Assembly (NCBI RefSeq): GCF_000699445.3
Contig: NC_067195.1
Location: forward strand, 16,563,287 to 16,627,286
DNA: 64,000 nt
Direction of reading: 5' to 3'
Source of the DNA: Schistosoma haematobium
Taxonomy: Eukaryota; Platyhelminthes; Trematoda; Strigeidida; Schistosomatidae
The notes beneath the pieces were generated by a model, which searched no databases, was not told the DNA's origin, and saw only the letters and a list, made by a program, of their open reading frames with translations. Both the position numbers and the translations under genes were made by a program. Shown here one piece after another: positions 46,609 through 57,568 of this stretch (positions are counted from its first letter, which is position 1; every line of letters begins with the position of its first letter).

Positions 46609-46815
46609 GGTAGTTTCTTCTTCCTTCAGTAGATCTTGAAAGGCTTGGAATCTGTTGTTGAGAGCTATCTTGAATTCATTGAGTTTGTCAGTATCTCGAA
46701 GGAAGGCTGTATTGAACCTTTTTAGTGCTGATTGTCCAATTCTTCTTTAGCTTCGGTTTCATCTTGGCAACAACTAGGTGGTGATCCGAAGCTATGTCAG
46801 CTCCTTTCCTGGTTC

Positions 46816-47583
46816 TCACATCTTCCATTGTCCTTCGGAATTTTTTTTGATGCAAATATGATCTATCTGGTTCTCTGTAGTGTGGTCCGGTGAGATCCAT
46901 GTAGCCTTGTGTATACGTTTGTGTGGAAATATTGTGCCTCCTATGACTAATTTGTTGAATGCACACAAATTTGCAAATCTTTCTCCATTTTCGTTCCTCT
47001 CTCCCAGTCCATGTCCTCCCATAATATCTTCATATCCAGTGTTGTCTATTCCGACCTTGGCATTTAGATCTCCCATCAGAATGGTGAGGTCCTTTCTTGA
47101 GCATTTCTCTATGATTGACTGCAGCCGCTCGTAGAATTGATCTTTAATGTCGTCGTCGCTATCATTGGTGGGTGCATAACATTGGATAATATTCATTAAG
47201 ATCCCCTCCTTCTTTGTTTTGAAAGATGCTTTGATGATTCTGGATCCGTGGGATTCCCATCCTACAAGTGCATTTCGTGCTACTTTGGACAGCATTAGAG
47301 CAACTCCCTGTGTGTGTGGAGCATTTTCCTCTTCGTGACCGGAGTATAGCAGCATCTCTCCCGTAGCTAGCCTTTTCTGTCCAGCTTGGGTCCAGTGGGT
47401 TTCGCTGATTCCCAGTACTGCCGAATTGTATCTCCTCATTTCCGTTGCTATTTGGCTGGTCTTCCCGGTTTCCCACATTGTTCTAACGTTCCATGTACCT
47501 ATAAAAATGTTTGCTCTGGTTGTTAGAAGGGGCATCGGCCTCGTGACTTCCGAAGGAACTTGGCTTTCACCATGAAGCGTCAT
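46816..47583 (-). pseudogene. RTE copy 1: endonuclease domain
   Basis: A 255-codon frame carries the exonuclease-endonuclease-phosphatase fold that nicks target DNA. The motifs are GTWNVRTMW (catalytic Asn32), GISETHW (Glu61), CYAPTND at 135-141 and MGDLNAKVG (Asp172, Asn174). The frame is lost near residue 246 at a run of eight A (plus-strand T8 at about 46843-46850). The last motif, SDHH, is read only in the next frame (46966-46688, ..ADIASDHHLVVAKMK). A second shift near 46730 leads into the RT frame. The domain itself looks intact, so the lesion is in translation continuity and not in catalytic residues. Confidence 0.8.
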
Positions 47584-47784
47584 AATTCTTCTAAATGAAG
47601 ACCTTCCAACTTTCAGGGCAGAGTTAAAATGGTTTGAATTATGTTTTCTGGTAAGCGTTTTTTTAGCGAGTTAGTTTTCTACGGGATGGGGACGCTAACC
47701 CCATGCCCAACCCTCCTCCTTTACCCGGGCTTGGGACCGGCAGTAGCTCTAGAAGAGCTACAGGCGGAGTTAAAAATAATTTAT

Positions 47785-50700
47785 AGTTCATTTTAAAAGC
47801 ACTTTATACTAATAAGAGTATAAAATGTTTCTCATAACTACTAGCTTTCTTACTGACTTTACTATTTATTTTTTGCATTTATGAAACCTTAAGTATGTTC
47901 TATTGAGAAAATGAGATTAATGGAAAACGTCTCTGAATGAAAACAATTTTCAAATAATTCTTTTTAACATTTAATTAAAATAATCAGTTTTCTCTTGTTT
48001 AACTTGTCACACATGTAACAGTCGTTTTGTTTAATTTGACTTTACTATTTATAGACTATATTGGTAAATGTAGAGAACAACACGGGAAACTTGTGTAAGT
48101 AGGTATAAATTACGGAGTGAAACGAATATGCAATTTAAGAAAATCTATTTAGTGGATAACCGTAGTGATAGGAGAACAGTATGTATATGAATGTTCTCCA
48201 TGTACCATTTCATAGATTGCATTACACATTGATCTCAATTAGATAACTATTGAAAACCAGTTACAATCGGATAGATCTTTCATAATAGTATGAGACAGTG
48301 AACCGATACAATCTGATGGTATAACTAGAAATGGAACCGAATTTTTTTTGGCCTTGATATGAGCTCTTAATCTCAAAACCTTGTGAAACAGCATCAAATT
48401 GTGCACACTTATATTGGCAATAAACAGATTTACATGTATTGAACTAGAAAATAGCTGGGATAAATTGATCATTAGCTAATTGGATTTATATATAGTTAGC
48501 AATGTTAGTGAACTTAACAGGTTTAACTAGTTGCATACTTGCTTCTTCATGGCAACAATTTATCAAAAGTACTAGAAATATTTGTCAGTCTAACAATTTA
48601 CCATAGTGATCTAAATGATCGCTATTAGATTCTGGTTGATACATTATCAAAAACTAAATAATTAAAAACTGCTGAAAAAATTCAGTTTAGTTTGGTTAGA
48701 CTATTGATGTATAGCATTGTCTTTCTGATATTTAATGTTTGGATTGTCTAATTAGTCAATTTTCAGTATTTCAAAAGAATACTAATATCAATATACATGA
48801 AAAAGAACGTTACAATTTCAGAGCGATTACTTCTCATTATAAAACTATTAGTTAAAACGTTGTACTCGTATAGTTATGCACAGCATACATGCTCATTGGA
48901 TAGAAAACGGGATCTTCACATATTTAGCTGTGTCCAGACAATTTTTACTGCGTTGAAAATGTAATTGTGATGAATAGTTGAATGAAAATAAACTTTGCAT
49001 CTGGCCAGTTATTTTTTCAAGTTTAGGATTCTTCTCTGCATTGAAGTGAATATCTAAAAAATTTCATAGGAAATTCACATATGTATATTTATATACTGAT
49101 TTCTCTAGAATATCTTCCTGTTACCTTATGAACGTTATAGATAGCTTATGTTAGTATATATGCTTTAGAAAATACGTTTTACGGCTCTCTGACTTTATGT
49201 TTAATTGTTGTCAAACATACTGGTATTGTGGTTGATAGATTCTGTAAAGGATGAGAAATTGTATATCATTTGTCATCGGTTTGATTTATATATATCGAAA
49301 AGCTGTTTTCAAATTAAAATGATTTCCCTCTTATTCAAATAATGACGTCCGTTACATAAGCGCATAATGGAACCAAATTCATTGTTTTCATTTGTGTTAT
49401 GCAGATATATATAATTTCATGAATAATATCTTTTTCTAAACGACCCTAAACCCATGGTGGTCTAATCAGGAAGAAAAAAATGTTTTTCCCTAATTTACAT
49501 CGCAGAAAGAACCTTTTTTTTACAAATATAGATAGTGATACCTCATTTATTATATGCATTGTTTCTTTGAACCACTCTTATACAATGTGGAAAATTGCAA
49601 AACTAGCCGGTTATTCATAATAAAACAGATAAAGAGTATTCTTTTAAATGATAAGCCATCATTCCACAATCCAAAACTTTCAGTCAAACATAGGTTCTTA
49701 CATAATATTATACAATCTCTAGCTACATTTTACCTTTCCAACATAGTTGATTAAATTCAAATTTTAACGACTCAAATTTATCTCATCAGCACAATAGAAT
49801 TCGAAGCAAAACCTTAAACACTTATCACAAAATAACAGTATTTTGTAAATTTCCTTTTTACAGGAAAAAAATAGAGAAAATAGAGAAAAAACAAAAGATA
49901 AACCTTTTCCGAAAAAAAAACGTTCTGTTTTCTTCTCACTTAGATGAACTGAATTTTTGTGTGATTAACATTTCATGACATTAACGGTAGATAATGGAAA
50001 GGAAATTTTGTTGTTTTCTCGTTCATCTTCAGCTACTCATTTTATTGTTTCATGTGAAAAGTGTGTGCGTGTGTGTTAGTGTGTATGTATACATAAAAAT
50101 GATTTAGTCACGCCACATAGAATGAAAGTTTGAACAATAATGAAGGTGGAGTGTGTTCAAGTACACGTATTAACACACATACAAACAAGGTCATTGGGAT
50201 TGACAGATAAGATAAGCTCGATGATGGTCAGTACAAGATTAATAATAATTAAACCTTCATTCTTCACTTAGTGTTAATTGATTTTCTTCTAATTCCTGTA
50301 CGAAAACAGTATCTCTTTAGCAAATTGTGGATTGTTTAAAATAAACGGAAATATCAGGTTATTGTAATGACAATGACTTAGGTGATATTTAAAAAATATC
50401 CTGTTGAAGATTGACTATTCAACTGTAAGCCAGTTACTTTCGTGATTATCTTTTAGATGACAATAATAGACTTAAAGCCTTGATTCATTTTAAAACAGTT
50501 TTCACCATTAATTAACAATAAGGAGTTGACTATGGAAACTAGGGGAAAATAAACGACAATCTAGTTATGGTTTCTAGGTGCCCAAATATACTTTGCCATA
50601 ACCCTATTCATCATACAAACAACCACTTTCAGATTTTATATTGAGTATGATACTAATGAGTCATTTGGTCGGAATCTAGTTTTCCCTATCTCGTAAATCG

Positions 50701-51865
50701 GACAATTTACGATGTTAAACTATCTCTTAATAGTATCATTGGTTATGTCTATCTTAAACTTAACTTTGCTGAACTCTATCAGTCATGGATATTCACCGGA
50801 ACCTGGAAAAACCAACCTAGAAATTATTGCATAGTCATTTCGATTATTGCTTAAATAAGTCATTTGTGTACATTCGTTTTACATTTTGCATTGCGATTAC
50901 AAACAGACCATTACTTTAGATACGAAACTTTGCAGTCCGTTTCAGAGTTCTGAAGATATCGTATTCATTTATGATACATGAAGATTGGATCACATATCCT
51001 ATTGCAACTTCGAATTCCAAGAGTTTCGAACTGGTAAATAAAAATAATGCTACGTCAGCTTCTATGATTCTCAATCTCATGATACTTTATAACAAGAATT
51101 TAGACTTTATGCGAAAGAGTAATAGAATGACTTAGGGAAATGTTAGAGGAAGAAATATGGCCTGGAAAATAGTTAAACCACAATAAATTCTACCCTACTA
51201 ATACCAACATTTTGTAGTCAAACCACTTTTTCATGTAGCTGGACTTTGGTTTTCGAATGACAAAATGATAAGTGGATTAGTTATAGTCAAAAAACAACGA
51301 TTCAAAGAAAGTTAATACACTAAGAACCGTTTTTATGAAGTACAGAAAAGTCTATGCTAAATATTGTGAATGATCAACTGTCAGTGAAAAGCCTATATTC
51401 AAGTTTACTGTACTTAAGGAAATTGATAAATAATGCTTCTTTTTCTAAGAAAATTACATTAAACAAATTTGTTAGATTTTCTTCGAAATCATTCTCTTCA
51501 TTTACAAGTTGTAAAAAGTGTTCGTTGATTACAAATCGGTTGTCTTTAATTTCAAAATATCCAGTTACCAACATTGGGAAACTACGATCATGTTTCACCT
51601 TATAATATAGATGAAGATAAATTTGTTGTTTGGAATAAGTAAAACATCCAATTCAATAACCTGGCATGAATTAGATAGCATACACATCAATAATATGCAT
51701 GTAAATAAACAAAATGAATTTTCAATGTTAATTAATCTATTGTTTACTGAACTTCGAAAAGTAATGATTTCTAAAAGTATCGATTAAAAGATCTAGTGTG
51801 TTGCAAAAGAAATTGATCAAAACAGACGAATGATATATTGATGGTCAGCATCAGTTTATTATTAT
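47785..51865. other. Long intron-like stretch, no supported feature
   Basis: About 4 kb of AT-rich DNA. Overlapping frames at 51354-51605 (plus) and 51374-51598 (minus, non-ATG start) show no recognisable motif. A GTGTGTGCGTGTGTGTTAGTG tract lies near 50060. Confidence 0.4.
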
Positions 51866-52165
51866 CAGGAGGGGGCTTTTGTAGAGATTGTAGTAAATTA
51901 GTAGTTGAGTTCATGAATCAATTAAAGATAAACCATCACGGATTGATTGGAGTTAGACATTAACACTGCCCGGTGCTGGCTCAGTGGTCTTATGTTGAGC
52001 GTTCGAACACGATACCGAAGGTCCTGAGTTCGAATCCCACGAGTGGGATCGTGGATGCGCACTGCCGAGGAATCCTATACTAGGACGAAACGACCGTCCG
52101 ATACTTCCAGGTTTTCAATGGTGGCTTAACTTTAACTGACTCATGAACTCAACTATTAAATCAAT
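51866..52165 (+). repeat. HH-IR element, plus-strand copy with good pol III boxes
   Basis: The outer terminus is TTATCAGGAGGGGGCTTTTG and the left arm is TTGAGTTCATGAATCAATTA up to ACCATCACGG. It then jumps to the tRNA-like unit (GCTCAGTGGTCTTATGTTGA; B box GAGTTCGAATCCC, the best match in the window) and ATGCGCACTGCCGAGGAATC, TACTAGGACGAAACGACCGT. The right arm follows. The core CCGAGGA has U4 changed, so cleavage is doubtful. Confidence 0.75.
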
Positions 52166-52529
52166 TTATCAGTTGTAACCTTGTAAGTTCTATAAGGTTA
52201 TCAAGAAAAGCAAATCCTTGAATGTCAAAAAAATAAAATCACGAACCGAAATATCATTATCAAATAAATCCCATATTTATAACACTTCACAACATACGGT
52301 CTTGTTAAATACTGAATTAAAGCAACGAAATTCGATGTAGTCGATACATCTTGACGTTAAACGTTCAATCGAATTACGGTATAGTAACCGATGAATCCCA
52401 TCCCAATAAATAATTGGATAAGAAATGATTTCACTTTTGCATAATATGAACAGGAATAAACGATTATCGTTCATACAAAAAGGCTACGCCGTTTTTTAAA
52501 CTAGTGTTAATTTATTTTTAGGTTCTTCA
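52166..52529. other. AT-rich, no feature seen
   Basis: Nothing recognisable. Confidence 0.4.
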
Positions 52530-52620
52530 TTTATTTACCCTGAAGAAGCAACTAATACTATGTTACGAAATGTTAAGTATACATATTTCTGCTCATTGAG
52601 ATATACCAGAAAAGATAGTT
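52530..52620 (+). repeat. R3-type repeat fragment with hammerhead-like words
   Basis: TTTACCCTGAAGAAGCAACT, TACGAAATGTTAAG and CTCATTGAGATATACCAG match the R3 arm order (TTTACTCTGAAGAAGTGGCT, CACGAAACGTCAG, CTCATTGGGATATAAC) in the forward direction. Stem II is degenerate. There is no second arm. Confidence 0.5.
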
Positions 52621-52867
52621 ACTTTATTATTTGTAAATATGCTTTTTTAGTAAGATTTGAGGAACTACACATCTGAATGATGTTTTCATGATAATAAGAA
52701 TTAAATTAAGTAATACCTACGCAACAACGTTTCTTTGATGTATTCAGTCATAACCGCTCATAAATTTTTACCAAATATTTACTATTAAATAAAACTCGAG
52801 TTTTTAATTCATGTATAAACCTGTAATTTGAAAGTTTTATAAAATAATTTATGTAAATGGTAGTATA

Positions 52868-53172
52868 ATAGTTGAAATCATGGGTAGATTAAAGCTAGAC
52901 TACTATGGAAATTCTGGAGCACTAGATGGTGGTTTCGTCACAGTATAGGATTCCTCAGTAGTGTGCACTTACAATCCCACTCGCGGGATTCGAACTCAGG
53001 ACCTATGGTCCCGTGTGCGAACGCTGAACCTTTAGACGACTGAACCGGCATACAACGGTGTTAATGCCTAACTTCAACTCCACTGGTTTTCCACTATGGT
53101 CTAACTTTAATGAAATCATGAACTCAACTATTAAATTACTACAATCTCCACAAAAGCCCCCTTCTGATAACA
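52868..53172 (-). repeat. HH-IR element, minus strand, with both arms
   Basis: The left side reads TTGAAATCATGGGTAGATTA, AGCACTAGATGGTGGTTTCG, GGATTCCTCAGTAGTGTGC, GCGGGATTCGAACTCAGGAC (B box) and AACGGTGTTAATGCCTAAC. It then reads directly into the opposite arm, CTGGTTTTCCACTATGGTC, CTACAATCTCCACAAAAGCC and CCCTTCTGATAA. The right end is the intact outer terminus. The core is CTGAGGA, but stem II is broken. Confidence 0.7.
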
Positions 53173-53575
53173 ATAAGTTGGTGCTAACCATTTATATATC
53201 ATTCGTATGTTTGGATCAATTTCGTTTGCAACTTATTTACTCATTTGAACACATAAATATTGGTAGAAAGGGGCGTATGCACCACACAAGTCTCTTGATT
53301 TGTGCCCGGGTTCCCAGACCTGAGCAGGTGGTTTCATTAAGGAGGCAGACCCGTAGCCTTCGATCCACAAAGTAGTCGAGCAATGCCAGGAGATGCAATC
53401 CCATGGTAGTCGATGACCAATTATTGCTTCATATGCCATTTGTTCATTCAGGATCCTGGAGCCTATGTGCACTATTGTTTTGAAATCAGGGTTTTCCAAC
53501 TCCCCTAGTTGGACCCTCCGCGTCTACCAACACGGTTATTACAACCTCCACAACACCCCCTTTCTGATAAATAGT
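53173..53575. repeat. Second repeat sharing the HH-IR outer terminus
   Basis: A GC-richer block, about 53270-53570, contains TGCCCGGGTTCCCAGACCTG, GTAGTCGATGACCAATTATT and CTCCCCTAGTTGGACCCTCC. It ends TTACAACCTCCACAACACCC then CCTTTCTGATAA, the same end as the HH-IR right terminus 400 bp to its left. No ribozyme is present. The overlapping frames on both strands are not considered genes. Confidence 0.5.
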
Positions 53576-54747
53576 AATATATTTAATCTGTATGTGTATG
53601 TGTAGGAAGAAAACACTGAAAATCATATTTTACAATTCCCTTAACTCTGTTATTATGCTTAACATTTGAATTTAAGCGTACAATATATGTCAGATAGAAT
53701 AAAATCTTTACTATCTGTACTACTATTCAACCATATTCAACCACTAACATTTCAGAAATCTAATTACATAGATAAATGAATTATTCCCAATGTTACATTA
53801 AGATAAATATGAAAATTAGTAATAAAATAAAAAGAGAAAAAACAAAAAAAAGAAGCAGGCAAAAGAAGAAAAATTTCTATTCAATTAGTATGTTAATCAT
53901 GGCTACACATTAATCTATACTATGTAAAATAACAATGATAAACAATATGGAATGATGTGAATTCATTGTAATTTAATAAGAGAATCATACTATACTAAAG
54001 TAAGGCAATCTGTTATTTGAATCAATGTTTGTATATAATTCAGAATGTTCAGTACATATTACATAATTATTTGTTTGTAACTGTGTTTTTTTCTATACAC
54101 ATGAAAGACTAAAACTACACTACTTCATTATAAAGGAGTGTTTTTTTATGGGTTTTTTTTCTTTCAATGTGTAAAATTGATATCCGCTTTACAAGTAATT
54201 ATGTAACAGTTTCATTATATTCTATATTTATTTAATTAGATAACTGTTCATGCATATAAGTATTATCACTAGACAAATCAGACTGTTTGTTTTGTTATTC
54301 TCTTTGCTAACCACTTTTTTCCATTTAACTTATTGTAAATTATAACAAAACAAAATATTACAACTCACTAAAATTAAGAGTTTTGTTACAATAAAGCGAC
54401 AATAAGTAATATATATTCATTTGATCACCAGATGTAGTATAGTGTCTAGATAGAATGGTTAGTAACAACTTATTGTAAATTTGTTAATAAGATAAGAAAT
54501 TGAAATAACAACTTAAAACTGCATTCTATTATTAAGTAACAATTAAGCAGTAAGAACATATGCCTCATTAATTATCTGGCTAGTTCAAGTGTTCTACGAA
54601 CAAATTCAATTCTTACAGTCAAATGCTAAATATTGGCTACAAATCCTTAATAACTTGAACAAATACTTCTCAAAAAATAACTAATATATTATAGCGTTGC
54701 CTTACCATCGTTGCTTAGAAAACTATTATTTTTGTCCAGTGAGATTT
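53576..54747. other. AT-rich, no feature seen
   Basis: A-rich low-complexity tract near 53825-53875. No gene. Confidence 0.4.
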
Positions 54748-54995
54748 GATTGGGATCATGAATCGATCAATGTAAGACCACCATGGAAAACCTGGAAGCA
54801 CTTGACTGCCATTTTGTCCTGGTATGGTACTCCATAGCAGTGCGTATTCAAGATCCCGCACTTAGAACTCGAATCTACGATTCTCAGTCTCTCTCGAATG
54901 CTTAACCTCTACACCACTGGGCAGAAGTCTAACTGTGTTAATGTCTAACTCCGACTAATTCATGATATTGTCTTCGATGGCTAATTAACTCACAC
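54748..54995 (-). repeat. HH-IR element, minus-strand copy
   Basis: GGATCATGAATCGATCAATG, TAAGACCACCATGGAAAACC, GACTGCCATTTTGTCCTGGT, CCATAGCAGTGCGTATTC, AACCTCTACACCACTGGGC and AGTCTAACTGTGTTAATGTC are in reverse order of the family. The core reads CTATGGA and GAAA reads CAAAA, so it is inactive. Confidence 0.7.
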
Positions 54996-55019
54996 ACAAA
55001 ATGGTCCAATTGAAATTAT

Positions 55020-55060
<41 letters not shown>
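55020..55060. repeat. (TA)n microsatellite
   Basis: About 41 bp of TA repeats just outside an HH-IR copy. Confidence 0.95.
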
Positions 55061-55062
<2 letters not shown>

Positions 55063-56433
55063 CATTTATTAAGATGATAGAATTAATCATGATTTAATTT
55101 GGAAATTGAATCTGTGAAATGTTTTGCATCAACTAAACCTAATTACGACCATCGATCTAATCAATTACACATCATTATTAAACCACTTCATATGTATCGA
55201 TCTTTACAACCGAAAAACCAAAAATGTTTGTCGAATGTTGCCGGCTATTATGAAACTCAATTATCTATAACAGACTTTAAGTATGTTTACATATGAACAT
55301 ATTTCAACTGGTAAACTTGATTACCAAAAGTGCCCTCATCCCAATCGGTTTATTGTTAATCAAATAACGATTCAAAAGGTAAATAAAAGCTTCAGGATTT
55401 TAAAAAAGGCAATATCACTTAGTTATAGAATTATACGTTCTTTTTTAAAAAAAATAGTCAATCCTTTTTCTGTTACAAGAATGATTCTTATTCTTAAGAA
55501 ACATAATATAGTGAATATTCTGTCAACCTTGGAGTGAGACTTCCAACGACAATTTTTAAAGAGTGATTTTACATAACATTTTCGAGAGTACTTATGTATT
55601 CTTTCACCAACATCACTGAAAATCTGTGTGTCAAGGTGACATATACGTAATTTTGTGGTTAATTTCACTAAGCATTTGTTTTGTTGTGAGAAGGCGAATT
55701 TGCTAGAGACAATAGTTTTCTTTTGGATACAGTCTAATACCACCAGATCCTAGTTTAATCAAAAGTATAACATTTATCCTCGGTCCCTATGATAACTAAC
55801 TTCCGTTTTGTCGCTATCCACTTGAATAACTTGAATAGCATTAAATGACCTCAACGAGAAAAAAAGTGTTCCAGACAGTATGATATTATGATGTCATCAA
55901 AATCGGCAATAATCGATCACTGTATAAAATTTAAAGGCTACAATCAGCTTACAAACCTAATGATATAGATTGTTTAAAAATATTCAAAAATTCTATACAA
56001 ATTCTTTCTAAGAGTAAATAATTTCACTAGAGTATTAAATAAGTGGAAACTGAATCAAAACTTCAATGAATTAAGTAGTTTAAGAATAATTAAATGAACT
56101 ATTGTTCTGTGACATGATTTTGTGAAATTTCGGTACATTCTACTGGTCATAAATATCAATTGAAGAAAAAATAACTTAAGCGCTTTAGCTTATTGTTTGT
56201 TTCAGTTTCAAGACTGATCATCAGTATAAGTCCATAGAAGTTTCTTATCATTATATTTGAGTAGTGGTTTAAAATGTAAACTATAGGATTTTGAAACAGT
56301 AACCAAACTATATTATGCTGTTTATGTAAATTGTAAGTCTTGAGTTAAAGGTTGTGTGACTATCTGAATGTACATTACTGAATCGTCTCAAACTGAAACA
56401 GAACTTTACTGCAGAGATTCTTATGTTTTAATT
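55061..56433. other. AT-rich, no supported gene
   Basis: Overlapping frames of 65-106 codons at 55099-55743 on both strands have no recognisable motif, and their mutual overlap argues against coding. Confidence 0.35.
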
Positions 56434-56446
56434 GATTTTGGATTAT

Positions 56447-56696
56447 TCGTGAAAATTATATTTGAAGTAATCTCCGCGATTGGAATTTAAATAATCGCCA
56501 ACGTTTCGTCCAGCTAACTTGATTGTGATTATTACCCTGAAGTCCAGACAAGTTAGCTGGACGAAACGTTGGCGATTATTTAAATTTCAATCGCTGAGAT
56601 TATTTCAAATATAATTCTCACATATAATGACTTCCCTATACTCGGCGCCCAATCCCTGTCAAACTATTCGTTTTAATCTCGACGAATATTCGTATA
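56447..56696. repeat. Hairpin repeat R5 with 13-bp target duplication
   Basis: A 73-bp arm (56449-56521) and its near-perfect reverse complement (56549-56621) flank a 27-bp loop, followed by 75 bp ending CGAATATTCGTATA. The whole is flanked by the direct repeat GATTTTGGATTAT (56434-56446 and 56697-56709). The plus strand across loop and right arm reads CTGAAG, TCCAG, ACAAGTTAG, CTGGA and CGAAACGTTGG, a hammerhead-like layout lacking about two bases of the core. It resembles ribozyme-bearing ends of Penelope-like elements. That assignment is inference. Confidence 0.65.
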
Positions 56697-56709
56697 GATT
56701 TTGGATTAT

Positions 56710-57344
56710 GTTATTAAATCCTTTATTAACCTTGACTGTAATCTAAGATAACTTTCGAAGGAATCTATTTTAAAACATTTATAAGTATCAAATATTGTAT
56801 TACAAACTCCTTTATGATCAACATTAAAATATTCAACTTATGGAGTATGAAATTACTAAGATTTAAGGGTATAGTTTGAATTTTATATGGATATTTTAGT
56901 GGGTATTACTAATATGACATTTCCCAATATCAATACACAATTCCGCTTACAAGTGTAAGTGTGAAGATTAGATAAATGACTTAAACATTCAGCTATTATT
57001 TATTAAGCTTCGAGTTTAAATACCAACCATTATTTACTAAATAAGTAGTTCAACTCAAAGCCAACTATCAAGAACTGTACTTCATATATGTGTATTATAT
57101 ACACGTGGAATGAGAGTCACAAGTGTACGATTTACAAATCAACATCACAGATATTAATTAATCATCTACTAATATGTTTAGTAAGCTATGATAGACTGAT
57201 ATTTTATGGGTCAAATGATATAATTTCGACGATAAGTTGAAAAATCAACTTCAAAACAGTTTACATTATGCACTGACTTAAGCTAAACAATTACTGATAA
57301 CAAGAAAGCATTAGATATATGTTATTTCCAAGTTAAATATACTC
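56710..57344. other. AT-rich, no feature seen
   Basis: Nothing recognisable. Confidence 0.4.
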
Positions 57345-57393
57345 TAACAGAGTCTGTAGCGAACAAGAACACAAGTGGGGACAACAAAATGTA
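57345..57393 (+). repeat. Dispersed repeat R1, copy f, first segment
   Basis: CAGAGTCTGTAGCGAACAAG and AACACAAGTGGGGACAAC are the R1 head. The repeat resumes at 60579 after the RTE insertion, and again at 61152 after the Penelope-like insertion. Joined, the three parts follow the order of the R1 copy at 7125-7450. Confidence 0.65.
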
Positions 57394-57432
57394 CTTACTT
57401 ACTTACTTACGCCTGTTACTCCTCGTGAAGGA

Positions 57433-57568
57433 CCTTTTTGTTTATTTCTTTTTGTATTTGCTACTGCCTCTTTGTTCGTTGTTCAGTAAGTAACTTGTTG
57501 AAATACCCTGTGCTGAGAATTCTATATTGTACCAAAATATAATATTGAATAAAGCCATTAATAATAAT
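57433..57568 (+). repeat. 136-bp insertion inside RTE copy 2
   Basis: It is absent from copy 1, where GTGAAGGAGCATAGGTCGCTC is continuous. The insert reads CCTTTTTGTTTATTTC at its start and ATTGAATAAAGCCATTAATA then ATAATA at its end, so it carries an AATAAA-like signal and a short (TAA)n tail on the plus strand. It looks like the 3' tip of another non-LTR element inserted in the opposite orientation to the RTE. No clear target duplication was seen. Confidence 0.55.

Larger units (their letters stand above)
44569..47769 (-). mobile_element. RTE-type LINE, copy 1 (about 3.2 kb, essentially full length)
   Basis: A minus-strand non-LTR retrotransposon with apurinic-type endonuclease and reverse transcriptase domains. 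It is bounded by a 15-bp target duplication, TTAAAAATAATTTAT, at 44554-44568 and 47770-47784. The 5' end (right side) reads CTCCGCCTGTAGCTCTTCTA on the minus strand. The 3' end (left side) finishes GTAACAGGTCAGTAGTAGTA, a short tandem tail typical of RTE elements, with no poly-A. Codon use and base composition are clearly GC-richer than the host DNA around it. The open reading frame is broken by two frameshifts and one stop, so it is non-autonomous. It resembles the schistosome SR2/SjR2 group, by memory of the family and not by search. Confidence 0.85.

Noticed and set aside
44594..47134. Plus-strand open frames of 65-120 codons across the RTE copies
   Set aside because: They are antisense shadows of the minus-strand endonuclease and RT frames. 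The same ones recur at 57527-59927 because the elements are copies.
51354..51605. Frames of 83 and 74 codons on opposite strands
   Set aside because: They overlap completely, and the minus-strand one has no ATG start. No motif seen.
51966..52045. tRNA-like sequence with good A and B boxes
   Set aside because: It cannot fold as a full tRNA (no proper acceptor stem) and is followed by the ribozyme and arm of the HH-IR family, so it is a SINE promoter and not a tRNA gene.
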